A stretch of DNA of 64,000 nt from JACKGW01 sp964586025 (GTDB lineage Bacteria > Planctomycetota > PLA2 > JAEUHO01): positions 29,915 to 93,914 of the forward strand of contig CAZPGF010000001.1 in NCBI GenBank assembly GCA_964586025.1, read 5' to 3'. Both the position numbers and the translations under genes were made by a program. The notes under the pieces are model-generated. The model was not told the DNA's origin and ran no database searches. It was given only the letters and a program-made list of their open reading frames with translations. Shown piece by piece: positions 33,183-41,781 of this stretch (the stretch's first letter is position 1; each line of letters opens with the position of its first letter).

Positions 33183-34349
33183 TTACCGAGCGAGAGCCCG
33201 GGCAAGGTCCGCGATCAGGTCGGACTCGCTCTCGATACCGACGGAGAGACGGATGAAGCCGTCTTCGATCCCGAGCGCCTTGCGCGCCGCCGCGGGAACG
33301 CTGGCGTGGGTCATGATCGCGGGATGCTCGATCAGGCTCTCCACGCCGCCGAGGCTCTCGGCGAGTGCGGGGATGCGCACGGCCTCCAGGAAGCGGCGCG
33401 CGGCGTCCAGGCCGCCGCGCAGCGTGAACGAGATCATGCCGCCGAAGCATCGCATCTGTCGCTTTGCGAGCGCGTGCTGCGGATGGCTGGGCAGGCCGGG
33501 GTAGATCACCCGTTCGACCTCCGGCCGGGACTCGAGGAATCGCGCGATCGCGAGCGCGTTGCGTTCGTGTCGCTCCATGCGGATGCCCAACGTCTTCAGC
33601 CCGCGCAGCACGAGGAACGCATCGAGGGGGCCGGGCACCGCACCGACCGCGTTCTGGAGGAAGGCGAGGCGGGCACCCAGCTCGTCGTCGCGGACGACCA
33701 GCGCGCCCCCGACGACGTCGCTGTGGCCGTTGAGGTACTTCGTGACCGAGTGCAGCACGACGTGGGCGCCGAGGTCGAGCGGTCGCTGCGCGAACGGCGT
33801 CGCGAACGTGTTGTCCACGACGACGATCGCCCCGTGCGCTCGCGTGACGGCGGCGAGCGCCGCGATGTCGAGCACCTTGAGCATCGGGTTGGTCGGCGAC
33901 TCGAGCCAGACGAGCTTCGTCGCGGGCGTCAGGGCGGCCTCGAGTGCGCCGGGCTTGGTCAGATCGGCCGCCGTGAATCGCACGCCGTGGCGCGCGACGA
34001 CCTTGTCGAATTGGCGGAACGTACCGCCGTAGACGTCGTCGGAGTGAACGACGTGGTCGCCCGCGTCGAGCAGGTGCATCACGGCATCGGTTGCCGCGAG
34101 GCCCGACGCGAAGCAGAGCCCGCGCGCACCGCCTTCGAGCGCGGCGAGGCACGCCTCGAGCGCGTCGCGGGTCGGGTTGCGCGTCCTCGCGTACTCGAAC
34201 CCCCGGTGCACGCCCGGGCTCTCCTGCGCATACGTGGAGTTGAGGTAGACGGGCGTCATCAGGGCACCCGTCGTCGGGTCGGGCGCCTGGCCGGCGTGGA
34301 TCGCCAGCGTGTCGAAACCGAGCGGCGTGTCGCCGGCGGCCGGCTTCAC
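33183..34349 (-). CDS. Cystathionine gamma-lyase / gamma-synthase family enzyme
   Basis: This PLP enzyme (388 residues) belongs to the Cys/Met metabolism fold-type I family: GFDTLAIHAGQ at the N-terminus, YARTRNPTR, FASGLAATDAV, DDVYGGTFRQF, VVVDNTFATP and the Schiff-base lysine in SVTKYLNGHSD (Lys204). With the preceding cystathionine beta-synthase-type gene it most probably forms the reverse transsulfuration route, making cysteine from cystathionine; gamma-synthase activity cannot be excluded from sequence. The GTG start overlaps the upstream stop (GTGA). It is the last gene of the minus-strand operon. Confidence 0.88.
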   Translation of the reverse strand: MKPAAGDTPLGFDTLAIHAGQAPDPTTGALMTPVYLNSTYAQESPGVHRGFEYARTRNPTRDALEACLAALEGGARGLCFASGLAATDAVMHLLDAGDHVVHSDDVYGGTFRQFDKVVARHGVRFTAADLTKPGALEAALTPATKLVWLESPTNPMLKVLDIAALAAVTRAHGAIVVVDNTFATPFAQRPLDLGAHVVLHSVTKYLNGHSDVVGGALVVRDDELGARLAFLQNAVGAVPGPLDAFLVLRGLKTLGIRMERHERNALAIARFLESRPEVERVIYPGLPSHPQHALAKRQMRCFGGMISFTLRGGLDAARRFLEAVRIPALAESLGGVESLIEHPAIMTHASVPAAARKALGIEDGFIRLSVGIESESDLIADLARALAR

Positions 34350-35332
34350 GACGCGGCTCCCTCGTCGAAGAAGCCGTTCGCACGCATCCAGTCGTCGGAG
34401 AAGAACTTGGAGATGTACGCGCGACCACCGTCGGGAAGCGGTACGAGGATCGTCTTGCCGGGACCCCACTCGCGGGCGAGCGTCGCCGCGACATGGACCG
34501 CGGCGCCCGACGAACCGCCGGCGAAGATGCCCTCCTCGCGCGCGAGCCGGCGCGCCATCGCGAAGGCCTGCGTGTCGTCGACCTGCCGCACGTCGTCCAG
34601 CAGCGCGAGATCCATCGCGCCGCAGACCATGTCCTCGCCGATGCCTTCCACCTTGTAGGGGTGCGGCGTCGTGAGCTGTTTCGTGTGGAACAGGTCGTGG
34701 TAGATGCTGCCCACCGGATCGACGCCGACCAGTCGAATGTCGGGATCCTGTTCCTTCAGGTAGCGCCCCGCGCCGCTCATCGTGCCGCCGGTCCCGAGGC
34801 CCGCGACGAACGCGTCCAGACGGCCCTCGAGTTGTCGCCAGATCTCCGGTCCCGTCGACCGATAGTGCGCCTCGACGTTGTCGCGGGAGTGGTACTGGTT
34901 CACGTAGAGGGAGTCGGGGATCTCGCCGGCGAGGCGCTTCGCGGTGGAGTAGTACGACTCCGGCGAGTCCGCCGGAACGGCCGTCGGCGTGATGACCACG
35001 CGCGAACCGAACGCGCGCAACGTGTCCTGCTTCTCCTTCGACATCTTGTCCGGCATCGTGAACACCGTCGGGTGACCGCGCACCGCGGCAGCCATCGCCA
35101 GACCGACGCCGGTGTTGCCGCTCGTGTTCTCGACGATCGTCGCGCCGGGCTTCAGGGCCCCCGACGCGCTCGCCTTGTCGAGGATGTGGCGCGCCATCCG
35201 GTCCTTGATCGAACCGCCCGGATTCATGAACTCGAGCTTCACGAGCACGGTGGCGTCGTTCGGACCGACGACCCGATTGAGCCGCACGATCGGCGTGTTG
35301 CCGATCGCGGAAAGCACGTTGTCGTGGATCAC
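34346..35332 (-). CDS. Cystathionine beta-synthase-type PLP enzyme
   Basis: The 328-residue fold-type II PLP enzyme has the catalytic lysine in NPGGSIKDRMA (Lys43), SGNTG at 71-75 for phosphate and substrate binding, and the glycine loop GLGTGGTMSG. The phrase YHSRDNVEAHYRSTGPEIW is typical of cystathionine beta-synthase rather than plain cysteine synthase, although it lacks a C-terminal regulatory CBS pair. It would join homocysteine and serine (or O-acetylserine). The GTG at 35332 is chosen because AGGGAGG lies 6 nt upstream. Overlap with the gamma-lyase gene (4 nt) supports a joint pathway. Confidence 0.88.
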   Translation of the reverse strand: MIHDNVLSAIGNTPIVRLNRVVGPNDATVLVKLEFMNPGGSIKDRMARHILDKASASGALKPGATIVENTSGNTGVGLAMAAAVRGHPTVFTMPDKMSKEKQDTLRAFGSRVVITPTAVPADSPESYYSTAKRLAGEIPDSLYVNQYHSRDNVEAHYRSTGPEIWRQLEGRLDAFVAGLGTGGTMSGAGRYLKEQDPDIRLVGVDPVGSIYHDLFHTKQLTTPHPYKVEGIGEDMVCGAMDLALLDDVRQVDDTQAFAMARRLAREEGIFAGGSSGAAVHVAATLAREWGPGKTILVPLPDGGRAYISKFFSDDWMRANGFFDEGAAS

Positions 35333-35358
35333 GGAGGGCCTCCCTGGGACGGCCGCCG

Positions 35359-35364
35359 AGAATA
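35359..35364 (-). promoter_or_regulatory. Candidate internal -10 element for the transsulfuration pair
   Basis: On the minus strand TATTCT lies 26 nt before the GTG of the cystathionine beta-synthase-type gene, in the only sizeable gap (44 nt) of this operon. It could allow separate expression of the pair. Confidence 0.35.
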
Positions 35365-35376
35365 CGGCGCCCGCGG

Positions 35377-36684
35377 TCAGATAGCGCTTGCGGCCCACGC
35401 GACGAGCGCGGCCTCGTCCCGGAACGACTCGAACGAACCGTCGACGAGGCGTTTGCCGTGCCAGCCACCGTCCGCTTCCACGGTGACGACGACGCGCACG
35501 CCGACGCGATCCGCGTAGCGCATCTGTTGCGCGTGCTTCCGGTCCTCGGGATAGACCTCGGTCGGGAGCCCGGCCCGGCGCAGCGCCGCGGCGACCGAGA
35601 AGGCGCGCGCGAGTCCCGCCGCGCCGGGGTGCACCACGAGGACGGCGCTCGAGGCGCCCGCGGCGCCGTCGGCGCCGAGCGCCTCGAGGGCGTCCAGGAG
35701 GCGCGTGATCCCGATGGAGCAGCCGACGCCGGGCAGGTGCGACTTGGTGTAGAGGCTCGCCAGATCGTCGTACCGCCCCCCGCTGCCGACGCTGCCGATC
35801 GACGGCAGCGCGTCGAGCTGCGCCTCGAAGACGAGGCCCGTGTAGTAGTCGAGTCCGCGCGCGATGCTCGGATCCACGCGCAGCGCGTTGGGTCGCACCC
35901 CCGCGGCGGCGACGAGTTCGAGCACGGTGCGGAGGTTCTCGAGCCCCGCCGCGCCGGCCGGCTCGGTCGGGTCGAGCGCCGCGGCGAGACGGGAGAGGAC
36001 CTCGTCGGCGGCGCCCTCGGGGCGCGTGACCTCGAGGAGCATCGCGGCGCCCTCCGGGGTGGCGCCGGCCGCGATCAGTTCGTTCCGCACGATCTCCTCA
36101 CCGAGCTTCTCGCGCTTGTCGAGAACGCGCAGCGCGGCGGTCGGCGCGAGGCCCGGAAGGCGCGTCGTCACGAGCGAGGAGAGGACGCGGCGATCGTTCA
36201 CCCGCAGGGTCACCGCGCCGACTCCGAGCGCGTCGTACGCAGACGCGAGCAGCACGAGGATCTCCGCGTCGGCGGCGGCCCCGACCGGACCGATCAGGTC
36301 CGCGTCGCACTGGAGGAACTCCCGGGCCCGTCCGCGCTGCGGGCGTTCACCGCGCCAACAGGTGCCGATGTGCGATCGGCGGAAGGGGAAGACGAGTTCG
36401 CTCTCGTGCTCGGCGACGAAACGCGCGAGCGGTACCGTCAGGTCGAAACGAAGAGCGACCTCGCGTCCGCCCTTGTCCTGGAACGCGAACAGCTCCTTGT
36501 CGCTGTCTTCGCCGCCCTTGCCCTTCAGGATCTCGGCGTACTCGAGCGCCGGCGTCTCGATCGGCGGATAGCCATGCGCGCGGAAGACGTCCTCCAAGGC
36601 GCGGACCATGGTCCGCTGGCGCAGGGCGCGCGACGGCATCACGTCGCGGAATCCCTTCAGCGTTCGGGGAGCGATCAGGGCCAT
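35377..36684 (-). CDS. hisS: Histidyl-tRNA synthetase
   Basis: HisS charges tRNA-His with histidine. The 435-residue class II synthetase has LKGFRDVMP at the N-terminus, RFDLTVPLARFV (79-90), motif 2 in FRRSHIGTCWRGERPQRGRARE, the histidine-binding GRAREFLQCDADLIG (118-132), the signature ARGLDYYTG, motif 3 in GCSIGITRLLD, and a C-terminal anticodon domain (VLVVHPGAAGLARA). It lies 8 nt after hutH and 44 nt before the beta-synthase gene. Confidence 0.96.
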   Translation of the reverse strand: MALIAPRTLKGFRDVMPSRALRQRTMVRALEDVFRAHGYPPIETPALEYAEILKGKGGEDSDKELFAFQDKGGREVALRFDLTVPLARFVAEHESELVFPFRRSHIGTCWRGERPQRGRAREFLQCDADLIGPVGAAADAEILVLLASAYDALGVGAVTLRVNDRRVLSSLVTTRLPGLAPTAALRVLDKREKLGEEIVRNELIAAGATPEGAAMLLEVTRPEGAADEVLSRLAAALDPTEPAGAAGLENLRTVLELVAAAGVRPNALRVDPSIARGLDYYTGLVFEAQLDALPSIGSVGSGGRYDDLASLYTKSHLPGVGCSIGITRLLDALEALGADGAAGASSAVLVVHPGAAGLARAFSVAAALRRAGLPTEVYPEDRKHAQQMRYADRVGVRVVVTVEADGGWHGKRLVDGSFESFRDEAALVAWAASAI

Positions 36685-36692
36685 GTCCTACC

Positions 36693-38258
36693 TCACACGA
36701 TGGGGAGCGGCGGCTCGAGCCCGGCCGCACGGAGCAGCGATCCGTCGTCGATGGCGCGCTTCGCCGCGACGAGCGCGTCGTCCCACGGACGATCGGCGTC
36801 GCGGAAGGGCACCGCGGCGCGCACGACGGACTTCGCCGCGGCGGTCCGCGGCGCGGGCGCGAAGGGCCGCAGGTCGATCGCCTGGCACGCGACGAGAACC
36901 TCGATCGCCAGGACGGACTCGACCAGGTCGAGGACGTCCTCCGTGCGGCGCGCGGCGATCGGCGCCATGCTGACGTGGTCCTCGATCCCGGCCCCCGTGA
37001 CGATGCTGTCGGCGCTCGCCGGGAAACAGAGCTGCTTGCTCTCGGACACCTGCGCGGCGGCCACGTACTGCGGAATCATGAAGCCGCTGTTGAGTCCCGC
37101 CTCCGGGACGAGGTACGCGGGAAGGCCCTCGTTCAGTTTCGGATCGACGAGCGTCGCGGTGCGCCGCTCGCTGATGCTGCCGAGCTCGTGGACCGCGAGA
37201 CGCAGGTGGTCGAGGGGCAGGGCGATCGGTTCGCCGTGGAAGTTCCCCCCGCTCACGATGCGCCCGTCGAGCACGAGCGGGTTGTCCGTCACCGCATCGA
37301 TCTCGCGCTCGAGCGCGCCGCGGACGTAGGCGATCGCGTCGGCGACCGCGCCGTGAACCTGCGGGGCGCACCGCGTGCCGTAGGCGTCCTGCGGCGCCGT
37401 GCGCTTGCCCGGGAACCGGTCCGCCGGCGCGCCGACCAGACGACTTCCGGCGACGAGCGAGCGTATGCGGCGCGCCGAGGCGACTTGTCCGCGGTGACCG
37501 CGCGCGCGGTGCAGGGCGGGATCGAGCGCGTCCCGTCGCGCCGCGAGCGCCTCCATCGTGAGGGCCGCGGCGAGGTCGGCGAGCAGGACGGCGCGCTCGG
37601 CTCGCGCGAGCGCTCGGAGTCCGATCGCGAGACTCACCTGCATCCCGTTGATCAGCGCGAGCCCTTCCTTCGCGGCGAGCGCGACCGGTTCGAGTCCGGC
37701 CTCGCGCAGCGCGTCGCGCGCGGGCATCCGGCGGCCCGCGACGCGCACCGTGCCGAGACCGAGGAGGGGCAGCGCGAGAAAGGCGAGGGGCGCCAGATCA
37801 CCGCTCGCGCCGACGCTGCCGCGCGACGGGACGTCGGCGACGATCCCCGCCTCGAACAGGCGGATCATGGCGTCGAGCGTCGTGCGTCGGATCCCGCTCG
37901 AACCTCGGGCGAGAGCGTGGATGCGGAGCAGCCACGCGAGTCGAACGGTGGCGTCGGGAAGCGGCGGACCGTCGCCGAAGGCGTGACTCGCGATCAGGCG
38001 TTCCTGGAGCACGGAGACGTCGTCGGAGCCGACCGCGCGGTCCGCGTTGCTCCCGAGGCCCGTCGTCACCCCGTAGACGCGCTCGCCGCCGCGAACGGCG
38101 TCGGCGATCCGTCGCGCCGACGCGTCGATGCGCCCGGCCGCACCGGGGGCGAACGCGAGGCGGCGCGGCGAGGCGATCGCCTCGAGCGCGTCGGCGGCGT
38201 CGAGTCGGCCGCCGAGCAGGAGCGCCTGCGCGCGGAGGGGGGGCTTCGGGCGCGCCAT
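36693..38258 (-). CDS. hutH: Histidine ammonia-lyase (aromatic amino acid lyase family)
   Basis: The enzyme removes ammonia from histidine to give urocanate. The 521-residue product has YGVTTGLGS (catalytic Tyr62), SHAFGDG (a feature of histidine rather than tyrosine or phenylalanine lyases), the MIO-forming Ala-Ser-Gly triad 151-153 in SVGASGDLAPLA, LINGMQVS, and QDAYGTRCAPQVHGA. No hutU, hutI or hutG is nearby, so urocanate breakdown would be encoded elsewhere or the enzyme serves another role; other aromatic lyase activity cannot be excluded. The gene lies 3 nt after the FHA-like protein gene and 8 nt before hisS. Confidence 0.9.
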   Translation of the reverse strand: MARPKPPLRAQALLLGGRLDAADALEAIASPRRLAFAPGAAGRIDASARRIADAVRGGERVYGVTTGLGSNADRAVGSDDVSVLQERLIASHAFGDGPPLPDATVRLAWLLRIHALARGSSGIRRTTLDAMIRLFEAGIVADVPSRGSVGASGDLAPLAFLALPLLGLGTVRVAGRRMPARDALREAGLEPVALAAKEGLALINGMQVSLAIGLRALARAERAVLLADLAAALTMEALAARRDALDPALHRARGHRGQVASARRIRSLVAGSRLVGAPADRFPGKRTAPQDAYGTRCAPQVHGAVADAIAYVRGALEREIDAVTDNPLVLDGRIVSGGNFHGEPIALPLDHLRLAVHELGSISERRTATLVDPKLNEGLPAYLVPEAGLNSGFMIPQYVAAAQVSESKQLCFPASADSIVTGAGIEDHVSMAPIAARRTEDVLDLVESVLAIEVLVACQAIDLRPFAPAPRTAAAKSVVRAAVPFRDADRPWDDALVAAKRAIDDGSLLRAAGLEPPLPIV

Positions 38259-38261
38259 CGG

Positions 38262-40328
38262 CTACGGGGGCGTCGCGAGCAACGCGACCTGCTCCACGAG
38301 ATGCCGAGCCCACCATGCCATGTCGACCTGGCCGACGATGCGCACCGAGTCCACGTTCAGGTGACCACCGTCGGTGAACAGCCCGACGCGCGCGGAGGCC
38401 ACGCCGCTGCCGTCGTCACCGACGGCCTGTCCCTCGAGCCGCACGCGATCCGACTCGCCCTGCATCACGCCGCGCGTCAGGCGCCCCGAGCGCTCGAACT
38501 CGAGGCGCAGCCGGTCGCCGTTGCGCAACGACGATTCCGGGGACTCGGCGAACTTCACGAACCCGTGCTGGTCCGCGTCGGCGGCGGCCCAGACGCCTTC
38601 GCCGACGAGCCACAGCAGGTGACCGGACTGCGGGCGCGCGGCGTCACCCTTCTTCAGTTTGAAGCGGGTGTTGTTCAGGTGGAACAGCAGCGCACGGTAG
38701 CGCGAACCCTCTTCCACGGCGAGGATGCCGAAGTCACGCGCGACCTCGGCATGGACGGCGGCCTCGACCCGAACGTCGTCGGCGAACACGAGACGATGGA
38801 AGAGGCCGGTGCCGAGACGCATCGTGACGCTGCCTTCCTTCCACGCCGCCTCGATCGGTTGGTCGGTCGCGAACGGTTGCTCGACCGTGAAGTCCTCCGC
38901 GAACTGCGCCCGTTGGTCGAACTCGTAGCGCACCTCGAGCTTGCCACGCTCGAACTTGGCGTCGCCGTGGAGGATCACGTGCGGGCCGTCCCGCCCCGCG
39001 CGCGCCCATCGTTCGGCCGCCTCGAGGGCGGGCCGATGCAGGCGAGGCAGCGTCGCCTCGCCGTGCAGGTCGAGCAGGCCGCGATAGGCCTTGGCCGCAT
39101 CCGCGTAGCGAGCGGCGAGCAGGTCGGCATGCGCCGTCCGCCACGCCTTGCGCGCGATCGCGTCCGGGTCGCTCGCGTCGGGCGGCGGTCCGGGGTCGCG
39201 GCCCTCCGACGCCCCCGGCGACGCAGCCGGACTCGGCGGCGCATCAGGGGGCGGACGTCGCGAGTCGGGGGCGCGAGGTGCCGTGTCCGGCACCTTCTCG
39301 TACAGGTGGCGGCGAGCCGACGCGATCAACGGCTCGAGGGTCGGTGCGAACGACGCGGGGAAGCGGTCGAGCGCCTCGACGAGTCGGACGTACGCGTCGC
39401 GAGGCGCATGCACCACGAGCGGCGCCACGTCGCGGAGGAACACATCGAGCGAGACGGCCGCCTCGCGCGCGATGCGCTCGCGCAACGGGGTCGCCTCGCT
39501 CGCGTCGATCACTCCGGCGAAGCGATGTTCGTGACGCGCGATGATGTCGAACGCGCGGGCGAACTGCCCGGCGGCGACCGCGTCGTCGACGGCCGCCCCG
39601 ATCCGGGCGTGCTCCTCCCGGGCGAGGCGCTCGTGCAGTTCGTTCCAGCGCGCGCGCAGGGCCGCGACGACGTCGGGCTCGCGGGAGCGCTGGATCGCAC
39701 CGCGCAGTCGATCGAGTTCGGCCGTGATCGACGCGATGTCGCTCGCGTGGGTGCGGGCGCGGGCGTCGAGTTCGAGCAAGGATCGCGTCTCCTCGGAGAT
39801 CTCCGTCGGGCCTCCCGCTCGCGGTTCGGGAAACTCGCGCGCGAGGACCGAGTCCGCTCGACGCGCCGCCTGCAGATGGTCCACGGCGCGCGTCACCGCG
39901 TAGAGAACGATGCCGGCGGCCAATAGGGCGAGCGGCCAGAGCGGTAGCGCGCGGGCCCGCGGGGGCGGCGGGCGCACCGCCTCGCGCGACGGGGGCCGGC
40001 TCGGTGGGGGGGGCGCGGCGGGACCGCTCGGGCCGCGGAAATACGCCTTCTCGCCGCCGATCCCCAACTCCGCGCCGTCGCCGAGCGGCGTGCCGTCGGC
40101 CGGTGCGCCGTTGACGAGGACGCCCTCGGCACCGGGCAACGCCCGGGCGACGTGCTCGTCCCCCTCGCGAGCGATGACGACCGCCGCCTTCGGGAATGGG
40201 GTGGGCGCGGCCTCGAGGCCGCCGCGCGCCGCGGGGCCGACGAACGTCGCCCCTTCGAGGAGGTCGTACTCGAGCAAGCCGAGCGGCGACGGCAGCAGCA
40301 GACGGGCTTCTTCTCGAGCGGCTGCCAC
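38262..40328 (-). CDS. Membrane protein with FHA-like and LamG-like domains
   Basis: The 688-residue product begins with a degenerate FHA-like domain (about 10-100; PTPFPKAAVVIAREGDEHVARAL, GVLVNGAPADG), a Pro/Arg linker, one transmembrane helix (about 130-147, LPLWPLALLAAGIVLYAV), a helical middle region with a Pro-rich spacer, and a C-terminal beta-sandwich resembling LamG or DUF1080 sugar-binding folds (VILHGDAKFERGKLEVRYEF to IVGQVDMAWW). An FHA domain would bind phosphothreonine in the cytosol while the C-terminus faces outward. The start is GTG with GAGGAG 11 nt upstream. It is first in the hutH-hisS operon. Confidence 0.65.
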   Translation of the reverse strand: MAAAREEARLLLPSPLGLLEYDLLEGATFVGPAARGGLEAAPTPFPKAAVVIAREGDEHVARALPGAEGVLVNGAPADGTPLGDGAELGIGGEKAYFRGPSGPAAPPPPSRPPSREAVRPPPPRARALPLWPLALLAAGIVLYAVTRAVDHLQAARRADSVLAREFPEPRAGGPTEISEETRSLLELDARARTHASDIASITAELDRLRGAIQRSREPDVVAALRARWNELHERLAREEHARIGAAVDDAVAAGQFARAFDIIARHEHRFAGVIDASEATPLRERIAREAAVSLDVFLRDVAPLVVHAPRDAYVRLVEALDRFPASFAPTLEPLIASARRHLYEKVPDTAPRAPDSRRPPPDAPPSPAASPGASEGRDPGPPPDASDPDAIARKAWRTAHADLLAARYADAAKAYRGLLDLHGEATLPRLHRPALEAAERWARAGRDGPHVILHGDAKFERGKLEVRYEFDQRAQFAEDFTVEQPFATDQPIEAAWKEGSVTMRLGTGLFHRLVFADDVRVEAAVHAEVARDFGILAVEEGSRYRALLFHLNNTRFKLKKGDAARPQSGHLLWLVGEGVWAAADADQHGFVKFAESPESSLRNGDRLRLEFERSGRLTRGVMQGESDRVRLEGQAVGDDGSGVASARVGLFTDGGHLNVDSVRIVGQVDMAWWARHLVEQVALLATPP

Positions 40329-40381
40329 AGGCGCCGATTCTCCTCACAACACGTCACGGGACCGTGACGCCGGGCGGGCGC

Positions 40382-40391
40382 ATCGTACGCT
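40382..40391. promoter_or_regulatory. Symmetric -10 element (FHA-like and small membrane protein genes)
   Basis: ATCGTACGCT has the form AnnnTAnnnT. TACGCT on the plus strand ends 6 nt before ATG 40398 (leaderless spacing). TACGAT on the minus strand lies 53 nt before the GTG of the FHA-like gene. Confidence 0.45.
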
Positions 40392-40397
40392 GTCCCC

Positions 40398-40580
40398 ATG
40401 TCCGACGAAGCGACGCCCACTGCCCACGGATCGGCATCCATCGGCTGGGGCCGCTGGGCGCTCGGGCTGTGGGTCGTCCTGATCGCGCTCGCCGCCGCGG
40501 GGGTACTCCTCGGCTGGGACGACCTGCGGCTGGCCCTCGACGTCGATCGCGAGATCCATCTCGCGAAGCCCGCTTCGTGA
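40398..40580 (+). CDS. Small single-pass membrane protein
   Basis: The 60-residue product has a polar start, one hydrophobic helix (about 20-39, ALGLWVVLIALAAAGVLLGW) and a charged tail (DDLRLALDVDREIHL). No family is recognised. It has a leaderless-type promoter and is followed by comF, whose alternative GTG start (40577) overlaps its stop as GTGA. The coupling supports that it is real. Confidence 0.5.
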   Translation: MSDEATPTAHGSASIGWGRWALGLWVVLIALAAAGVLLGWDDLRLALDVDREIHLAKPAS

Positions 40581-40624
40581 CCCGTGGCGCTCCCTTCGCG
40601 TGGAGGGGTCGGAGGGTCGCGGCC

Positions 40625-41449
40625 ATGCGCGCGGCGAGCCATGCGGCGGCCTTGTTCGACTGGCTGTTCCCGCCACGTTGCGTCGCCTGCGCCGCTCTCG
40701 CCTGGGACGACCCGCACGTCGGCCTGTGCGCCCCCTGCGCCGAGGGGCTCGGCGAGAACGAGGCGCGCTGCCGTCGCTGCGGGCGGGTCCGACCTCGCGA
40801 CGACGGGGGGCTCGGGTGCGAGCGGTGCATCGGGCCGGACGCCGTGCCCGATGCGCTCGGGCGCCCCGACCTGTCCCGGACGTCCGGAGGCGAGGCCCTG
40901 CGCCGGGACGCGATCAGCGGGGTGGTGGCGACGTGGCGGTATCGGGGCACCGCGGGCGTTCTGGTGCGGCGCATGAAGTTCGCGCGACTGCCGGGGGCGG
41001 CCCGACCCCTGGTCGCGGGGATGGCCGCGGCGACGCGGCGTGCCGGGGTGCCCGGCGATCTGGTCGTTCCCCTGCCCCTGCACGCGACCCGCCGCCTCGC
41101 CCGCGGTTTCGACCAGGCCGCCCTGCTCGCGCGCGGCGTCGCGCGGGAACTCGACCTCGCCTGCCCCGCCTTCGGTCTGCGCCGCGTTCGCGCCACCGCG
41201 CCCCAGGCGATGCGCCGGGGGCGCACGCGCTCCCGTGGACTCGCGGGCAGCTTCGAGGCGGTGCCGGCGGTCGTGCGCGGCCGTTCGGTATTGCTCGTCG
41301 ACGACGTGCTGACGACGGGCGCGACGGCACGCGCGGCGGCACGTGCCCTGCGGCGCGCGGGCGCCGCCTCGGTCCATGTCGTCGTCGCGTGCCGCTCCGA
41401 GGCCCGCCATGCGTTGCGGACGACCCGCCGAAGGAGCCCATCGACGTGA
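40625..41449 (+). CDS. comF: ComF-family phosphoribosyltransferase-like protein
   Basis: ComF proteins combine an N-terminal zinc-binding region with a phosphoribosyltransferase fold and are needed for DNA uptake in competent bacteria. The 274-residue product has paired Cys motifs (CVAC, CAPC, CRRC, CERC), the LVVPLPLHATRRLARGFDQA region and the PRPP motif VLLVDDVLTTGATA. ATG 40625 is chosen because GGAGG lies about 10 nt upstream. A GTG at 40577, overlapping the previous stop, would add 16 residues. Together with the pilin operon it fits a competence role, but no other com genes are here. Confidence 0.88.
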   Translation: MRAASHAAALFDWLFPPRCVACAALAWDDPHVGLCAPCAEGLGENEARCRRCGRVRPRDDGGLGCERCIGPDAVPDALGRPDLSRTSGGEALRRDAISGVVATWRYRGTAGVLVRRMKFARLPGAARPLVAGMAAATRRAGVPGDLVVPLPLHATRRLARGFDQAALLARGVARELDLACPAFGLRRVRATAPQAMRRGRTRSRGLAGSFEAVPAVVRGRSVLLVDDVLTTGATARAAARALRRAGAASVHVVVACRSEARHALRTTRRRSPST

Positions 41450-41781
41450 ACGAGTCCGAACTGCCGGTCGTCCTCGTCGCCGGCCGCTTCGTCGACGAGA
41501 TCGCCGCGAGCGAGGTCGCGGCCGCGCTGAACGCCTGGTTTGCGTGGATCCTCGGCGGATCCGCCGACGTTCCGCCGACCGCGTTCGAGGCGTTCGGCGT
41601 CGCGACGTCGAACTATGCGTGGCGCCTCGACGAAGACGTCGACTGGGAGATGGGGCCGCACGCGCGCGCCGTCGATGCGGAGGTGCGCATCGAACTGGAG
41701 ACCCACGAGACGCACCTCGCTCTCGCGGGCCTCCTGCGCCGACTCGGCGCGCGGACGACACGGATCATGCGATCCGAATGA
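41446..41781 (+). CDS. Hypothetical protein after comF
   Basis: The 111-residue protein has no signal or membrane segment. It reads as two alpha/beta units, with DEIAASEVAAALNAWFAWILGG as a helix and AVDAEVRIELETHETHLALAGLL as strand then helix. It has no recognised motif. The GTG start overlaps the comF stop (GTGA), and AAGGAG lies 10 nt upstream, so it is translated with comF. Its 3' end overlaps the convergent methyltransferase gene by 17 nt. Confidence 0.55.
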   Translation: MNESELPVVLVAGRFVDEIAASEVAAALNAWFAWILGGSADVPPTAFEAFGVATSNYAWRLDEDVDWEMGPHARAVDAEVRIELETHETHLALAGLLRRLGARTTRIMRSE

